Below, piece after piece: positions 47,992-61,753 of a stretch of 64,000 bases of DNA (the first letter of the stretch is position 1; every line of letters begins with the position of its first letter). Source of the stretch: Sialis fuliginosa (taxonomy: Eukaryota; Arthropoda; Insecta; Megaloptera; Sialidae); the NCBI GenBank assembly GCA_961205875.1, contig OY540819.1, forward strand, positions 7,194,501 to 7,258,500, in the 5' to 3' direction. The notes beneath the pieces were generated by a model, which did not search any database, was not told the origin of the DNA, and saw only the letters and a list, made by a program, of their open reading frames with translations. The position numbers and the translations under genes were made by a program.

Positions 47992-50900
47992 CTGAAAACA
48001 AACAACACATCAGTAAAGTCCATTAAAATATTAACTGGTAACAATGTGTACATCTAACAATGATTTCGGTTGGGTAAAAGAGCTTTATAAACTGAAAGTA
48101 GTAAGTATACACGGAGAAAACTGGGACTTAAATTTTAGGAAAAATTACAATTCTTAAATAGAATTTTTTTAATCATTCCGGTAGTTACTTTAGCCTGTAA
48201 AGAGTTAAGTAACATACAAATAAATTATTCGTTCTCTTATGTATTTCTTATGCCACTGTAAATACTTAATTTCTTTTATATTTAAAAAAACTTGAACGTT
48301 GTGAAATCGCTGTTTTAACATTAATGTCGATCAAGTAGTTTTTGGTACACCATTAAATCATATGTATTAAGGTTTAAATAAATTTCATTTTGTGTGGGCT
48401 CAAAAACAATTGCAATATTAATAACATCGACCTAGTAAATTGGTCTACTTTCTCTATTCTGAAAGAGGAATTATTTGAAATTTTAATTGATAAATATGGA
48501 TTATAATATAACAAAAATTTAAAGACTGAAATTATAAATCACACAAATGATTTATTTTTATTTTTGTTTTGTATTATTTCTATTAATATACAACGCTTCT
48601 GTTATGTCCATAGTTTCTCTGTTTATACGGATTTGAATTTATCAAAATTAAATAAATAATTTTTCTAAATACCTATTAAAATAATGAAATAAAATTAAAA
48701 ATAAATAAAAACAAAAACCTACTTATTGGCGTTCGGTTTAGGAAAAATAGGTCCAAATATAAACTCACAGCAACTTAACATATTACATAAAACAAATTAA
48801 AAACATTTAAATTAAAAAAAACACACACTAAAACAACAGAACGTATTAAAACAATGTTAAAATCTTCACAAAAATTAAAAACAAAAACAAGTATCGTCAA
48901 GTTATAAATAAAAGCACTCAACTGAAATTTACATTTGTAAATTTATATAACGTAATCATTTCCATCAACGATCTTGATAAAACAGACAAATTACAAAGAA
49001 AAGGTTTATGTAAACATGGTTACATGTTTAACACTACTGCAGTACTGCATGATAAATATATTAGAACATACTAAATTATATGTATTTTGTAAGTACACTT
49101 ATATTAACTGACTTAACCCGACAGTCGGCACGCGGTGTCTCGTAATCAGTCTATAATTGTTTTAAAATCTGAAACAGTTTACTACGTTTATATGCAACAT
49201 TTAAAATGCCTTATTTTGATTAAACATATATTAGAATTAAACTTTTCGGAAGCCAAAACGATTTTTGATTTTATTGTTTTATTTCTATTTTCTGTAATTA
49301 ATTAACGTAAAAGAGAGAGAAAGAGATTTAAAATAATCAAGTCGCTTAAAAGTCAAAAGAAACTAACTATGTTTGTTGCCAATTTTTAATATTAATTTAA
49401 AAATACTTAAACAAATAAAAATCTAGATTAAAATAATTTATACCAGTAGTGGTTATAATGTTATAAATCATTTAGAAGTCGCGGAACACTATCAGTAATA
49501 ATAAAAATTAGCCAATCTAAAAAATAACAGTAGAAATTAAATAATACATTAGGAACTTTTTGTACCTTTGGTTCTTAGACAACATAAATAAATATAAAAA
49601 ATATAAAAAAAGAATTTAAACCGCATTTTTGCAACAATAGGAATTGTTATCTGTTATTTCATAATTTAAATCTTGACTTATATGTATGGGGGTACAGTTA
49701 GTTCGTGAACGCCCCTCAAATATGATTATCTAGCCCTCATATTATCTCAAGAAAAAAACCTATATTATCTTCATGGGCCATATAATATGTACATTTATAA
49801 TGAACCTGTTAATTTTTAATCAAAAAATTATTTATATACCTTTATATTAAATATTAATAAAAAATACTCCATAACTTTCTGATTGTACTAAAAAAAACTT
49901 TATTATTATTACATAAATAAAATATTACAAAAAAAAAAATGTTTTGTTAAAAATGAACCCAAGATAGTTTGATTATTAATAAAAGAAACTATTTTAAAAT
50001 TCAAAAATATGCACAAATCAGTATTAATTAATTATACGCCTGATTAAAGATTAAACTATTGTCAAAAAAGGCTGAGGTTAAAACAATAGCGAAATAATAT
50101 TATAGGGTGAAATTGAACCCTCCTTATTTGGCATCAAAAATACGACAAAATAACAATTATATTTATAATTTCACAGAACCTTAATTAAAAAAAAAAATTT
50201 AAAATAATAATAATAAAATTATTTAAAAAACAAAACTCTATTCAACAACGCGATAATACATGTCATAATATTGCACGCCCAGTCCCGGGTTAATAGCGAA
50301 AATTTGTAGCAAAAAGAGATAGAGGATAATTTGATATATGAGACATATTATGATGAGAGCTTTATTTGTTGAAGTCAATCAGTTTAGGTTTTCATTATGA
50401 TGTATGTAAGAGCTGTTGACACATTGACGGTCATTATCATTGTAAATATACAAACATATTGATTAAGTTTTGTTTGATCATTATTGCGAATTTTCTTTGC
50501 TGAATGCTTTTAAATAAAATTAATACTGATATAGTTAATCCAAGTAAACTATAAATAACGTTTTATTGTGGACCAACGTTTCATTATGAATTTCAGTGGA
50601 TTTTTTTCACAAAATTTCGGTTTACATACAAAACGATTAAGTCAGTATAATAGTATAATTTTGATACATAAATGGTTTAATATTGAATTTATTTATGCTA
50701 ATAACGGAAAACTGTAAAAGAATCTTTCGCTCTGCTTAAGTTTTTTTATTTATGAACTTTTGCAATAATATTTCTTTTAATTAATATATTAAGAAATCGC
50801 GAATAAATTAAAATATATACATATATAATCAAAATTTCTAATCACGAAAAAAGTTATGTATTTGAATCTAATTGTAGACTATTCAAAAGCTAGAACTATT

Positions 50901-52877
50901 ACCTCCAATATTCGATCGATTTGTTAATTTTGCTACCAAATCACACACTTATACTGATTGTGAGTTTCGGCTCTTCGATTTACGTCGCTTTGCATTTACG
51001 TACATTTTTATTTATTATTATTCCCCGAAATTACGGCGTTTACTTCGTATTTACGTCTATTTGGTGCCATGATGTTACCACTCAATTTTTAATTTAGTGA
51101 TTTTAACAAGTTCTTAATTTTAAACCAACATTGATTGAACTAAAAGTAGGTAGTAAGAAAGACAATCAAAACAACAAATTTATAAAAAAATACTTTATAA
51201 AAATGCAATGTGTGACGAAACGTTGGTCGATAACAAGACCAAACCGATGCGGCGTATACCCAGAAGTCAAGATCCGTATCAAAATCACCGCGGAAGCCTC
51301 AAGACTTGTATACTTTATATAAAAGTGCCTTTTAGGAATGTTTAAATCATTTTAATATAGTTAGTCGTTTTGACTTCCGAATTGATGTTCCGTCATTACT
51401 CGGTTACGGTAGACGTGTTTATAAAAACATATCACATTTTCATGAGTATCTGGTAACCAGTTTTCATAAAATGATGTAAACGTTTTCATTGTTTTAACGA
51501 GAAACATCCTAATTTTTTTTAATAACTGTTAATTGCACTCATCGTTACGTCACACGACAATTATTATATTGACATTTAAATGTCCACACATCTTTGATCT
51601 AAGCGATAATTATTTGTTACACTAATAGCTATTCTTTTTAAATGACAAGTGAGTTTACTATACGAATAAAAAAAAATTCTTGGTTTTCAACAGACGCCAG
51701 ATATGTATATCACAGTAATTGACTTCATATTAATGATTGGAATCTAACATACTTATATTTCATACTTGTATTTATAAATATGTAGATCATTGTCTTACTT
51801 ATCAAGGCCAAGTTCAAATTTTTGAATGTATATTAACATTTAAATGCAAAGTGTGTTAATGACATTATCAACGATAGATAGAAACGTACACTGTAATAGT
51901 GTCCGAAAATATGTAAAATAAGATACTACTTATACCCAGAAATACATAACAATAAAATTTTATTCTTAGAATAAATAGTTGAAAAAACTGAGTAACTTGT
52001 AAGATTTTTGTTGAAATTTAAAAAAATTGATATACATATATTTGATTGTAGATATAAATATGGTCTTTATTTTTTTTTTCCTTTTTCGGCATATTTAACC
52101 AAGATGCTGCTACAGAAGTCTTAATAATATAAAAAAAAACATATTACATTCTTAACATTGTTTTAACGTTTCTATTTTACTGTACTATCCAATCTAATAA
52201 ATATTCAAAATATTTATCAAATATTATTACGTCGTACACTGTCATATTAATATATCCATAAACTAAATTATTTAAAGCACGAAAATGAATTTATATATAA
52301 TAAATAACAATTATAATAATAGCAAATCAAGGTCACCAATTGATTGGGTATATCGTTATCATTGCCATTATAATTAATATTATTATTGTATCACTAGATT
52401 TGTTAACTACAATACATTAAGACCAATTTAACTTCACTGACAAAGATATAAATTCTGATTGTATCAGTTGAATTTTCCGACAGTTTGTTTGATAGAGAGA
52501 GATAAGACTGTGAGACAGCTGGCGAAGTAACCATTTTGAGTTTAACATAAAGAGGAAAGAAATATATTACTTCCACTTAAATGCACAGAGTACCTATGTG
52601 TTTACTGAAGATAAGAAATAATATAGTACCGATATTGTTTAAGACCTTGAAATCTTCAACCCGTTGTATTCAAAATGTTATTTAAGGTGAGAGCAGTTTT
52701 ATAGCTAGATCCATAGATAATAGTGCAGAATTATTGTAACCCTACATGTATAAATCTATAATTTATGTTTGTACAATATAAATATTATAGATTTTGTATT
52801 AATTATAAAAACAGTAGTTTTATATGGAGAACTTTTTAGATTTTCATTTTAATTTTTGTTGTATTTCGATATGCATG

Positions 52878-53087
52878 TTAAGAGTCGACTATCGTGCTGG
52901 TCCCGGTCAGTCTCGGTCCGGTTTCGCTCCAATAAAATATAAATATACAATAAACAATGAAATCATTCCACTATAATTATCGTGCCAGTCTCGGTCAAAT
53001 CACGCTCCGATACAGTATTATTTTACTGAATATTTGATTGGAGTGAGACCGGACCGAGACCGGCACGATAGTCTGGATCGACCCTAA
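52878..53087. mobile_element. Short foldback MITE
   Basis: Left gtcgactatcgtgctggtcc and right ggcacgatagtctggatcga are inverted repeats, with ttaag/ccctaa outer ends. A third internal copy of the motif starts at about 52,979 (atcgtgccagtctcggtc). GC-rich arms, AT-rich middle. Confidence 0.7.
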
Positions 53088-56000
53088 TTCTGAAATAGTT
53101 GACTAAAAAATAAATAAATGAAGAAACATACAATAATGAGTATATAATGATTTTAATATCCAGAAAAAATATTGAGACTTTCAAATAAATGAACAATATA
53201 GTATATTGAGACAATTATTTGCATTTTTTATTACAAAGTAATTCTATGTGTAAAATTAATTTAATTATAAAAATAACCCCTAATTTTCAAAAAATTCTCA
53301 AAATTTGAAAATTTGTGAAAATGACACTTTTCAAAGATAGATAACTTCGTTGGGGAGCCTTACAAAAATCTGATATTTTAGTCCATAATTATTGTACTAC
53401 ATAATGATATTCTGTACCAAAAAATTTAGAACAAATATGGTAACCACGCGATAACAAAAAATAATAAAATTAAAATAATGAGCATTTCGAACTAACTACC
53501 AACATGTTAGGGTAATAACACAAAAAAAAAAATTTTTTTAGAATGATCGAGCAACCAGTGCTGGACCACTTTATAAGGATTGACCCTTACACGATTTTTT
53601 TTTAAATTGTGGAACCCTGACCATATTTATATTTTACAGACTACTCACGTAATTTTCATTATACCTACATTAAATAAACAGAAAAAAATGTTATTGATAG
53701 ATATATTCAAATGAAGTTTACCGATTGTATACAATTTAGCGGTGTGATTTAAACGTTGAAAAAAAAAGTAAACTAATGCCAAAAAACAGTTGTAGAGAAT
53801 GAGACGAAGGCGAAAAATAGATTATTATACTTAAGAGAGTTTATTGTATGGAATACAAAAGTTCTGAATTTTATAGATAAGAAATTAAATATTTTCTGAA
53901 AAGTAATCCTGATCAAAAAATTAATTTATAAATTTACTTCTATATTTTAATAATTTTTATTTGCTTTTTTTTAAATTTTATCGTTATGTCTCCATGAGTA
54001 AATAAAAAAAGACTTATACTTGAGTTAAGACAGTCTTGTAATGTAATATTATTTCACGTCCATATATAAAAATAAAAATATACTATGTACAATTGTACAA
54101 TCTACAATAATGTACATACATATGTACGAAGAAAATAACGATATTTATATTGAATGCATTCTTAGAATGCATATTATTCGATATGTTTATTTATATATCA
54201 GTAGATTTCAATATAAATAACGAAGAAGAATTTGTATTATAATAATATTGCAACTTTTATATACCATTCGTTATACTTCAAATATACTAGTATTGTCTCA
54301 AATAGCGACATATCATGAAAATTGTACCAAAACCTTGAAAAATATCATACATAACGAAAAGAACAACGATACTTTAGTGTCAGTATTGTTGAACTATGTA
54401 CTTCTTCATGAGAAATGTCTTAATATTTTTCTTATTTGTTGACCTACATTTAGTTTTACTGCATATTTCATTGTTAGGAATATTTGGAATGAAAATTTCA
54501 ACTTATAATTCTAGCTATTTTTCTCTGTTCACATATTTTTATTAAATTAACAAATGTCTTATAGTAATAGGTTTAATTTCAAAGCTTGTTTCAACGTTTG
54601 TATTTTTAATTAAAAACATCACAACTACCATTGACTTTTCGCCATTTTGATATACTTATTTTTATTAGAAAAATCAATTGTGAATTTTCCTTAATTCAAT
54701 TATCATTAGTATTCGGCCAAAATCAGGCCAAAAAGTGTTTATTGTAGTTACATATGACTAAAAAATTAGAGTGTAGAGTACTGTAGAGTATAGACACAAA
54801 AAATACAAATAAAAATACTATCCCAATATAATTGCAAAATGCATTCAGTTAAAAATACTTATTTTCCATGACTTCTTAAGCATTATACACTTCCATCGGC
54901 TTCGACTTTGGCCGAAGGTAGCAAAAACAAACGTAGTTTAGCTTCAGCATATTTTGAATATGATTCAAACAGACAAAACCTATTTTCATAAGTATTTATA
55001 TCATTGCCCTAATTTTTTTTCCCGAAAAATATATTTTTTTCGTAATAGCAAAAAATTTAATCACATTAAAAATGACGGCGAATTTGATTTATAATATATA
55101 AAATATATCTTAGATACAGTTTAAAAAGCACGGCGTCGGATAAAAAGTTCACTGTTCAGTGTTGCACGACGGGTCTTGGACTCTTCCCAAAATTCAACAG
55201 TTGATTACACGATAATTTTTTACGTTTATATCAGCCCGTTAAATGACATAGTACGGATGTAGTAAACATTCTAACCAATGTTACACAGAACTGAATCGAG
55301 GTAGTCAATCAAAAATTTACTCTGAAGGGTCATTTCATGTTAAATCAATGTATGTAGAATATAAAAGTAAAAATAATGACTTTTTAAGACCTTTGTGATG
55401 AATATATTGGGGGCAGTTATCAAGATTTATTAACCTACAGTGAAATTTTGATGTATAGATAAAATTATTTTCTGTGGAGAGGCAAGTTATGAAAAATTAC
55501 TCTTTTAAATTGGTCAAGTAAAATGTATGTACCTACAGTAGCGTTCGTAAAAATTATTTAGAACCGAATTTTTCTAGCGCCTCGTTCAAAACGTTTTTCT
55601 GTAGTAAGTAACCATCTATTTGATAATTCAAATACTAATTAATTTTTGGTACAGATAATTGGCTTACTTGTGACAGCAAAAGCTTGCCCTCTCGATTAGT
55701 TTTTCCTCGACGATTCTGTTTTTTTTTTAAATAAAAATAAAAAATTCTTAAATATTTTAAATCTATTTTTGCTATTGGAAAATAAATACAATTCTGACAG
55801 TACATATACAGTAATTACAAACATGAAAAATGCCATGAGACAAATATCTGAGAGCTTAATTCGAAATATAATCAAAAAAAAATTTCGTTCCAATATTAAT
55901 TTGTACTGGATATAAAAAATCGAAAGATTTGTACGGGTTAAATGGTTTTTTGTATGCTCACTTAATTTATTTACTGCTTAGCTCTTTTGAATGATAGTGT

Positions 56001-59000
56001 GTGAATATGCAATTTATACCATTTCTGAGAAAATAATAATTAAGTAGATTCAATAAATGCATCCAAACACCGGAGAAAAGTCCCAAAAAGCCTCACAAAT
56101 TTATTCTAGTTTACATTTTTCCCTACCGCGCGTAAAGATGTTTAAACATATGAAAAATAACGAGTTACAGTTTGGGAGTCGCAGACCTAAATAATTTTTC
56201 TTCTACAGAACAGTTTTCATTTCATTACAATATGATAAGTTTTTGATTGAACGGTGCTATCAGTAATATCAAGATAGTCACGTTTTCTTTATGTCTCTCA
56301 AGCCTTCAAATTATTTTCTTTAATAGTAATTTTAAGAAATATGTATTTTCTGTGATATTAAAATAACTATAAAGATCCCCTATATTCCATATCTAGAACA
56401 AAAACAAATATTGAGCCAACCTAGGGAGGATTAAAATATTGCAGACTTGTAAGGCTTCAGTTTCAAGTTCTAAATAAATACCTTTAAATCATGGAGCTTC
56501 GTAGGGATAAAGAAAAGATTATATTTAACCAATCGGTATTAAATGATTATCAGTTTTATGCATAAAATATGCTCTATAATATCTCCAAGTTCCGCTTTTA
56601 AAGAAATGTCGGTTATATTTAAAAATTAAATTTTAAATATTATATATTACTAAAAGACGGAATTTTTTTTTTCATGAATATATTTCCTAATAACTGGACA
56701 ATGAAAATATTTTGTATTTTTTGAGGTTTTTTTTATAGGTGATTTGAAATAAGTACAGCGTTTTAAAAATATTTTTGACTACCTGCTTCCGATTTGAAAT
56801 GAAAAATCCACAAACAGTTTGAAATAAAACTGTAAGTTGATGTAATAAACCAAACAAGCCCCTCTGCTAGTTACGCCCATGGTCGTGCGCGTATTCGCCA
56901 ATTTAGAAATACACGCGGGCGAAGCCGCGGAGAAATTCTAGTGAACAATAAGTATTAAAGTTTTTAATTTATATGTATGTTATATATAGTTCTACTTTTA
57001 ACCTATGTTTCGTCGTAAATTACAGTAGATAATCGGAGTTCTAGGTTCTAAAAAAAATAATACAATTTTTATATTTTATTTGTATAAAATTAATTTTACA
57101 TGAAGTTTTGGTTTTTGGGTGCAAGCTGTATTATTCTGGTAATTATTGGATTAAAAAATTATTTAAAAAATTGCTAAGTATTATTAATTTAATTTGTTTA
57201 AATTATCACATTAAATTAAAATAGTAAAAAATAATAATATAAATAATAAATCAACCTTATATAAACATCCGATTCAGGCATTTCATAGAAAAATCGGAAG
57301 AGTTATTATCAAACAAACCAATTGTCCAAAAGACTCACTGTTACCAACATAACACAAATTAAAATGTCCAGAAACGAACCCGAGCACTATCTATGCAAAT
57401 GCACAACGCTAAATTTTGTTTTAAAAAATAATTTCGTCTCATTATGTTTGCACGTACAGACGTTATTTATACCCGGGGTTAATCTTATCGCGCATTCGCC
57501 TTACACATACCCGCCTGGCGGTTATTAATTACCGCTAATTGTATCTAGAATTGATTGTTTTTTAATCAGTCCATTTGTATAAGTTTCAATGCGATTAATT
57601 AATATTAGTTCAATATCTTACATGGTGAAAATAACAAATGTATAAACCTATGTATACTAATATGTCTGCACAATGTAAATATTTTGTAACTTTTAGAGTT
57701 TTTGTCGGTCTGTTTGTCCCGAATTTTCACGAAAACTACTGAATCGATTTTGATAAAAGTTTCATTGTTAGAATCCCTAGATTAAATTAGTTGATTGTTA
57801 ATGATTTCAAAATTACGGCAGGACCGTATTAAATAAAATTTACAGTTGGAAATATTAAATAAAAATACGTTTATTAAAATAAAATAAAAATTATAATAAA
57901 TAATTATATAGTCAGGCACGTATTAAGAAAAAATTAATTAAACTAAAAGTTTATATTGACTAACTAGGACGCTTCGTGCCTCAACCCATAATCGCGTCAT
58001 ATTTAGATACTCAAATTTACTCGGGTCTTAGTTTTTGTATGTATATAGGGTGACCAGATTTTAGTTTTTGTAAATCCTGAGATGTAAATGAAGACCTTTT
58101 TTATTTATTTTTCGTTAACACCTAAAAATCTCTACACCTTAATCCTCACTTTTGTTCCCCTGCTATTTTTGATGACCTTTTTTTCTTTTCGTTGTTATCA
58201 TTATTACAAAACCCGGAGAAACAGTATACATATCCTGAGACTCCGGGTGAAAATCCGAAATAAAAACAAAATACTATTTTAATTTAAAAACTCATTCGCA
58301 GCTATGTTCATGCGTTATACGACAAACACAAGTTTTATTATAAAATACATGAAAATGAAATTCGAAATAATTTCGATTATAGGTGCATTTTTACGGAAAC
58401 GTAAATTGAAGTGTTTGAATTTTCTATCAATAAATTGAAAAGATATTTTCTATCTCTCATTGAATCTAATATTTATTTTTACTTCACAAATGTGCATCAT
58501 TAATTTAGAAATAACCGTCTGAATTTTCAAAAAAACTGATCAATAATTTTAATACCTCAAAGGAAATTTACATACAATAAAATATATAATTTGCATTCAT
58601 CAGGTAAAAATAAATAAACAATTTATCTGAAGAATTTAGATTCGTCATAATAAACTACAAGAGTTTGTTTATTTAAAAAAAATCAGGAATGAAAAATTTA
58701 TAAATACATAAACCAGAAATCACGTCATCGACATGTTTTTATTAAATATGTTGAATGTTTGTATTAATGTAATTTTATTTTCGGAAGTTTTTAAATCAAA
58801 TAAACATTTAAAGTGAATATAAAACCGTTGCCAAGTCATAAGAATCAATCATCACCTAATAATGAAATGATAATTAATTTAAATGACCATTTTAAAAAGC
58901 TCTCGTTGTTTTTATGAAAATTTCATATTTAATCGTGTTTTTAAAATAACAAAATTCCACAGATCTATTATATATGAAACAGTGTAAAGGTTGATGATCT

Positions 59001-59280
59001 AATTCTAACATAAGATAAAACAACTGAAACAAGTTAGATCAGAAAAATACGATTTGGGTTATATTCTTTTATTATTTTGCCGACAATGACAATATAAAAT
59101 AATTTCTTCTGAGCTGCGGTAATTCTTTTGAAGTAAGACCATATTTAATATTTATATGTTACTATTTTTAAATATGTTTAGTAACACATCACATTTTTTT
59201 GTTTCATTAAAACTGTAAATTAAAAATGAAAGTATATTATGAGAATAGAATTTAGACATCAATAGTTACCAATTAAAATA

Positions 59281-59772
59281 AGGTACTGGCACCAGTCTTG
59301 AACAATGCCCCAGTGTTCTTTTTAAATTAAATGTAATGAAATAGAAATATTTATTGATATTTGATTACTGCCATTACTGGATATTAATCTTTATACATTT
59401 AACTGTCTTATAGCTTGTTTGATGATAATTGATCATTTAATTATTTCAAAACAGTGGACAAATAAATTATTGCGATTCGGTAGACTCAAAAAAAGTGTAT
59501 TTTCTTATGTAAATGCTTTACATTGTTTTAAATTGTACGACTCTTTATTTTATAACGTTTGTGTAGTGTTCATTACTGGAGGAAAAACATATACAAAATA
59601 AAAGGCTATAAAAAAAACTATATTTGCGGGTGTTGATAATTAAATTGATTTAATAAAAAGGTATTTGTTTAATTAGTAACATGAGTTCATGAGAATTACA
59701 AAAAAGTAACCCATTAATCTCAAAAAGCAATATACTTTGCTCTTAAAGCGTTCAAGACTGGTACCAGTACCT
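59281..59772 (+). mobile_element. TA-flanked MITE, family A, copy 4
   Basis: Starts aggtactggcaccagtcttg, ends actggtaccagtacct, flanked by ta on both sides. 492 bp. Somewhat more diverged inside than copies 2 and 3. Confidence 0.85.
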
Positions 59773-61738
59773 TACATAGGCATAAAAACTTAGACTCTGA
59801 GAAATAAAAAAATTGTAGCTGTAAGAATTTTTATAAGAAGCTCACAATAAATAAATAATGCACTGTTCATCAAAATTTGGAAATTATTTATTAATTTTGA
59901 GATAAGATAACTGTCGATAATTCATAAGCACTAAAGAAGATGGAGTGCTTGTTCTTAGAATAAAAAAATCATTTCCCTGAACTATAACCTATTATCATAA
60001 ATATTTTATGTAACCAAATTGTTTTTGTTTCCTTCTTTAGTTATTTTATTTACAAACATTTTGAACAATATATGTTTTTATTAAAAAATCTTTATCGAGA
60101 TTTCTTGGGAAATTTAAATTGAGAAGAGAAAGAAAACGCTATAATATATAGTTTTACCCATAACTTATGTTAAAATATAAAATTACGAACTTATGCCGTT
60201 TGAGTTTTAAACATTTTTGACATTACTAAAGTAAAATTCATATGTATGTCCAGTGTAATGTTAAATTGTTATGTTAAATTAAGATACAATATAGATATCT
60301 ATGTATCTACCATTAAACAATAATGTTGCTAATGATTCATATAAATAACAAACATCATTTATTATTTTATTATTACACATAAATGTATAATGATATATCT
60401 AGTATATGTACAATGTACAACAATTATGGAATGTAAAGAATTATGGATAATTTTACCATCAAAATGAATTCTATTTATATATATTAATTCATTTAATGCA
60501 AGTTTTATTACTTCAGAATACTTAGTTTTATCAAGATACTAGTTGAATTATTACCGGGGTAGTGTACTTAACATAAAAGTACTGGATCAATTAATAAATC
60601 AATCACTGCTTTGATTTATTGAGTATAAAAATCTATAAATAAATATGTTTATGTTAATGTAAAATCAATTTACATATTTAACTCCTTGTTTGTTTAAAAA
60701 GCATCAATTTGAATCTAAAAATAAAAATCCTTAAAGATTTTTTCTTATGTTTTATATAGTTGGTAGTCACATACATATATAGATAAATGAGGAAAAATGT
60801 TTAAATTGTGAAATTCTACGGAAAATTATCAAAAAAAAAAAAAAAAAACATGAAACATACCGCGATTTTAATTTATTTATTTATGCCTTACTAGGGCTTA
60901 ATTCACACGAGTCAAGAATCGGATTTTGAACTGAGTATCTTGTCTCATTCAAACATTCTTTTAATTTAACATTTTAAGGACGTGAGTGGTCGAAATATCG
61001 ACCACCCATAGGACAAAAAAATATTCGATGTTTTCCTACGTAATTTGATGCGCTGAATACGAAAAAAATAGTAAAAAAATTCAGGGGGCACCCTTTATCT
61101 TGAAATTCGCATTTTCAGGTAAAATTTTTTTTCAATTAGACATATAAATAAAGTTGGTATCGACTTGATCTCACGCATCAGTGGTAGTCAGGATATTTTT
61201 AGGGGTAGGGAATTTTTTATAGGGGGACCATTGACATATAAATATATAGATAGATTTTTTATTTCGTATAGACTGTTCGTACAGTGTGAAATATGTTTTA
61301 TAAAGAAATTAAACTTATAAAGCAAAAACAAAATACAGTATTGTACAAATTTATCATATATGTTACCACAAATATGGTACCTATAACCATCTTGTTGATT
61401 ACAACACTTGGGGGGGAGGCAGACATCTCCCCTCCACTGATTACACTTGTCTTTATCTTAAAATATAAATGTTATATTTTGATGTAATAGTTGTTACCAA
61501 CGTTTTAATTTATAAAAAATCCAATTACCGACTAAACATTAAACGACCCACGAGTTGGGAATCGCTGCTGCATAGTTTTCATTTTTTGTTAAAAGCATTT
61601 TACAGCAGCTCTGTTTTGTTTTGCAACGCTCAACACTGAAGTGAAATCCACTCACTAAGTCGGTATGTATGATAAATGCACACATGTATGTATGTGTGTA
61701 TATGCAGATTACATAGTACTTAGGCATTTCACGATGTG

Positions 61739-61753
61739 CCAATAGATGGCACT
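61739..61753 (+). promoter_or_regulatory. CTCF-like motif
   Basis: ccaatagatggcact fits the consensus CCASYAGRKGGCRSY with one mismatch, judged by eye. Confidence 0.3.

Noticed and set aside
47992-48053. Start codon at 48053 as the Shaker translation start
   Set aside because: The segment contains the ttttcag acceptor, and the protein match begins exactly after it, so this is intron.
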